The notes beneath the pieces were generated by a model. It had not been told where the DNA came from, did no database searches, and saw only the letters and a list, made by a program, of their open reading frames with translations. Of a stretch of 64,000 nt of DNA, positions 62,482 through 64,000 are shown one piece after another. The stretch is from contig JAHEBM010000005.1 of assembly GCA_024642245.1 (NCBI GenBank), forward strand, positions 12,271 to 76,270. The letters are read 5' to 3'. The stretch is from Haliea sp. (GTDB taxonomy: Bacteria; Pseudomonadota; Gammaproteobacteria; Pseudomonadales; Halieaceae). Each line of letters begins with the position of its first letter. The first letter of the stretch is position 1. Both the position numbers and the translations under genes were made by a program.

Positions 62482-64000
62482 TTACTCCGAGATCAACATA
62501 CGTGTGCCTTTTTGCATCCTGACAGGCTTGAGTAACAGCGACAACGGCGCAACGCAGAGTATAAAAATAGCCATGGCGTGGAAATTGTCGATGTACGCTA
62601 TCATCAGTGCCTGCCGATTGATCTCGGCATCTATCATCTGTAGAAACACCGTACCGAGTTCGCCGAATCGATCGGCAGTTGTTGCCGGGTCAATTCCGGG
62701 CAGGTTATAGGACGTAATGTGGGTTGCGATATCGGCGTGGCTGGTCTGGACATTGCGCGAGAGCATGGCCATGACAATAGAGATGCCAAAGCTGCTGCCC
62801 AGATTGCGCATCAGGTTCAGCAGGCTCGCGCCATCCGGCCGGTATTCTGGTTCGAGCGTTGCAAAAGCAATAATATTCATTGGCATAAAGATGAGACCGA
62901 GCCCAAGGCCCTGCATAAAGCCGGAGGTAATAATCGGCCAGCGATCCATGTCGAGCGTCCAATGTGACATTCTCCATAAGGCCACGCTGGCGATCAGGTA
63001 GCCGAAACCAACAAGGTAACGGACGTCGACCCTGCCCACCAATCGATTCGCGATGGTCATCGTGACAATCACACCGATGCCACGCGGCACCATGAGCATA
63101 CCGGTGTCCAGCACACTGTAGTTGTAGACGTTCTGGAACATGATCGGCAGCACGGACAGGATCGCCACATTCGCCAGGCCGAGAACGAAGGTGAGTAACA
63201 GTGCCCCAAAAAAGTACGAGTTTTTAATTAGCGCGAAGGGGAAGAGTGTATTTTTCGTATTCAGCGTGTGGACAGCGAACATCCAGAACGCCGAAAGGAC
63301 GATCACCAATTCAATAATAATTTCCCAGGAATTGAACCAGTCCTTGTGCTGTCCACGGTCCAGCATCAACTGTAGCGCGCCCAGGCCGACGGCAAGCATG
63401 ATAAAACCGAACCTGTCGAGCTTGCGCTGCACGATCGGCCGAGAGGGCAACAGCCATGCCAGTAAAAGCAGCGTGGGAATACCGATAGGCACATTTACGA
63501 AAAAGATCCAGCGCCAATTGAGTGCATCGGTCAACAAGCCCCCGATCATCGGCCCGGATATCGGGGCAACCATTACTACCAGGCCCCATAGCGTCATGGC
63601 CGCGGGCTGCTTGCTCGGTGGATTGATGTCGAACATGATCGTCTGGGACATCGGTGCCGTAAACGCGGTGCATACGCCCTGGATAGCGCGAAAAAAAACC
63701 ATCTCCTCGAGCGAGGTTGCGGTACCGCACAGCATCGAGGCCAGGAGAAAGACCGCTACCGCCAACAAATACAGGCGCCGCGACCCCACCCTGTCCGACA
63801 TCCAGCCGGCTATCGGCGACACCATGCCCAGCGCGATGATGTAGCTTGTCAACACCCAGGTGACCGAGTCCATGGAGGCGCCCAGGCTCGATTGCATATG
63901 TGGCAGGGCGACATTCGCAATCGTGAGGTCGAGAAACTGCATAATCGACACACAGATTACCGCCAGCATCAGCAGTCCGCGATGGCTGGTCTCCAGCGAG
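62482..64000 (-). CDS. DHA2-family MFS multidrug efflux transporter (start beyond window)
   Basis: At least 505 residues; the frame is still open at the right edge, where it reads ETSHRGLLMLAVICVSIMQF, so the true start is outside. Typical DHA2/EmrB features: FLDLTIANVALPHMQ in helix 1, SYIIALGMVSPIAGWMSDRVGSRR (motif A), FFRAIQGVCTAFTAP and WRWIFFVNVPIG (motif C region). Fourteen helices expected. Exports drugs or hydrophobic compounds with protons. The gene is convergent with the DUF3604 remnant. Confidence 0.92.
   Translation of the reverse strand, partial: SLETSHRGLLMLAVICVSIMQFLDLTIANVALPHMQSSLGASMDSVTWVLTSYIIALGMVSPIAGWMSDRVGSRRLYLLAVAVFLLASMLCGTATSLEEMVFFRAIQGVCTAFTAPMSQTIMFDINPPSKQPAAMTLWGLVVMVAPISGPMIGGLLTDALNWRWIFFVNVPIGIPTLLLLAWLLPSRPIVQRKLDRFGFIMLAVGLGALQLMLDRGQHKDWFNSWEIIIELVIVLSAFWMFAVHTLNTKNTLFPFALIKNSYFFGALLLTFVLGLANVAILSVLPIMFQNVYNYSVLDTGMLMVPRGIGVIVTMTIANRLVGRVDVRYLVGFGYLIASVALWRMSHWTLDMDRWPIITSGFMQGLGLGLIFMPMNIIAFATLEPEYRPDGASLLNLMRNLGSSFGISIVMAMLSRNVQTSHADIATHITSYNLPGIDPATTADRFGELGTVFLQMIDAEINRQALMIAYIDNFHAMAIFILCVAPLSLLLKPVRMQKGTRMLISE

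Noticed and set aside
1-64000. CRISPR array, tRNA, rRNA, insertion sequence or prophage
   Set aside because: I saw no regularly spaced repeats, cloverleaf-like genes, transposase motifs or phage structural genes on reading both strands, though short RNAs cannot be excluded by eye.

Overview
The window reads as chromosomal DNA of a GC-rich, aerobic Gram-negative bacterium, most likely a marine gammaproteobacterium with broad catabolic capacity (a Halieaceae/Cellvibrionales-like lineage would fit, but that is inference). The evidence is the mix of SecF, Kup, DUF502, DUF2242 lipoprotein, YaiI and PPK2 housekeeping-type genes, lipoproteins with gammaproteobacterial lipoboxes, and many sulfatases, sulfotransferases, SDRs, steroid-type dehydrogenases, MBL hydrolases and Fe(II)/2-oxoglutarate dioxygenases. 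I saw no rRNA, tRNA, CRISPR array, insertion sequence or prophage.

Layout. 1-4.85 kb: a partial arylsulfatase divergent from a LysR regulator, then a large geranylgeranyl-reductase-like flavoprotein. 4.9-8.05 kb: a PhzS-like flavin monooxygenase and a von Willebrand A-type lipoprotein. 8.1-13.2 kb: the most coherent accessory unit, a five-gene minus-strand operon (UGSC-family CxxC protein, its partner, two SDR dehydrogenases, a TauD/TfdA dioxygenase) divergent from an IclR regulator, with a near-perfect 16-bp palindrome between them. 13.4-26.5 kb: orphan SecF, amino acid permease, AI-2E/PerM transporter, Kup, DUF2242 lipoprotein, PPK2, lipoproteins, an MBL hydrolase, a VanZ-like protein and a DUF900 hydrolase. 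26.6-33.4 kb: a decayed haem-copper oxidase subunit III remnant, a sulfotransferase-like protein, a PQQ quinohaemoprotein dehydrogenase, an APH-like protein lacking the catalytic Asp, and a sulfotransferase.

33.5-46.2 kb: a LemA/DUF2207 pair; a plus-strand catabolic block (KsdD-like dehydrogenase, CoxG-like SRPBCC, SnoaL-like protein, membrane protein, methyltransferase, ODP-like MBL protein, Abhydrolase_10 lipoprotein, SDR) ending in a remnant of a sugar-phosphate isomerase/epimerase; then a minus-strand HSL esterase, a CrtC-like protein and a DUF502 membrane protein. 46.4-54.6 kb: a GPW-repeat surface protein, YaiI, a GFA protein, an amidohydrolase, a GH-like protein and a VOC protein. 54.9-64 kb: two more sulfatases, a CoA-transferase, a dihaem peroxidase-like protein, an internally deleted DUF3604 gene and a partial DHA2 efflux pump.

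Working together: three formylglycine-type sulfatases, two sulfotransferase-like proteins and several oxidoreductase/CoA-transferase genes suggest turnover of sulfated or steroid/terpenoid-like substrates. The strongest new-biology candidate is the UGSC-partner-SDR-SDR-TauD operon with its IclR regulator. Three broken genes (26.6-27.0, 43.2-43.4 and 61.9-62.4 kb) lie at the seams between blocks and indicate continuing gene loss and reshuffling.
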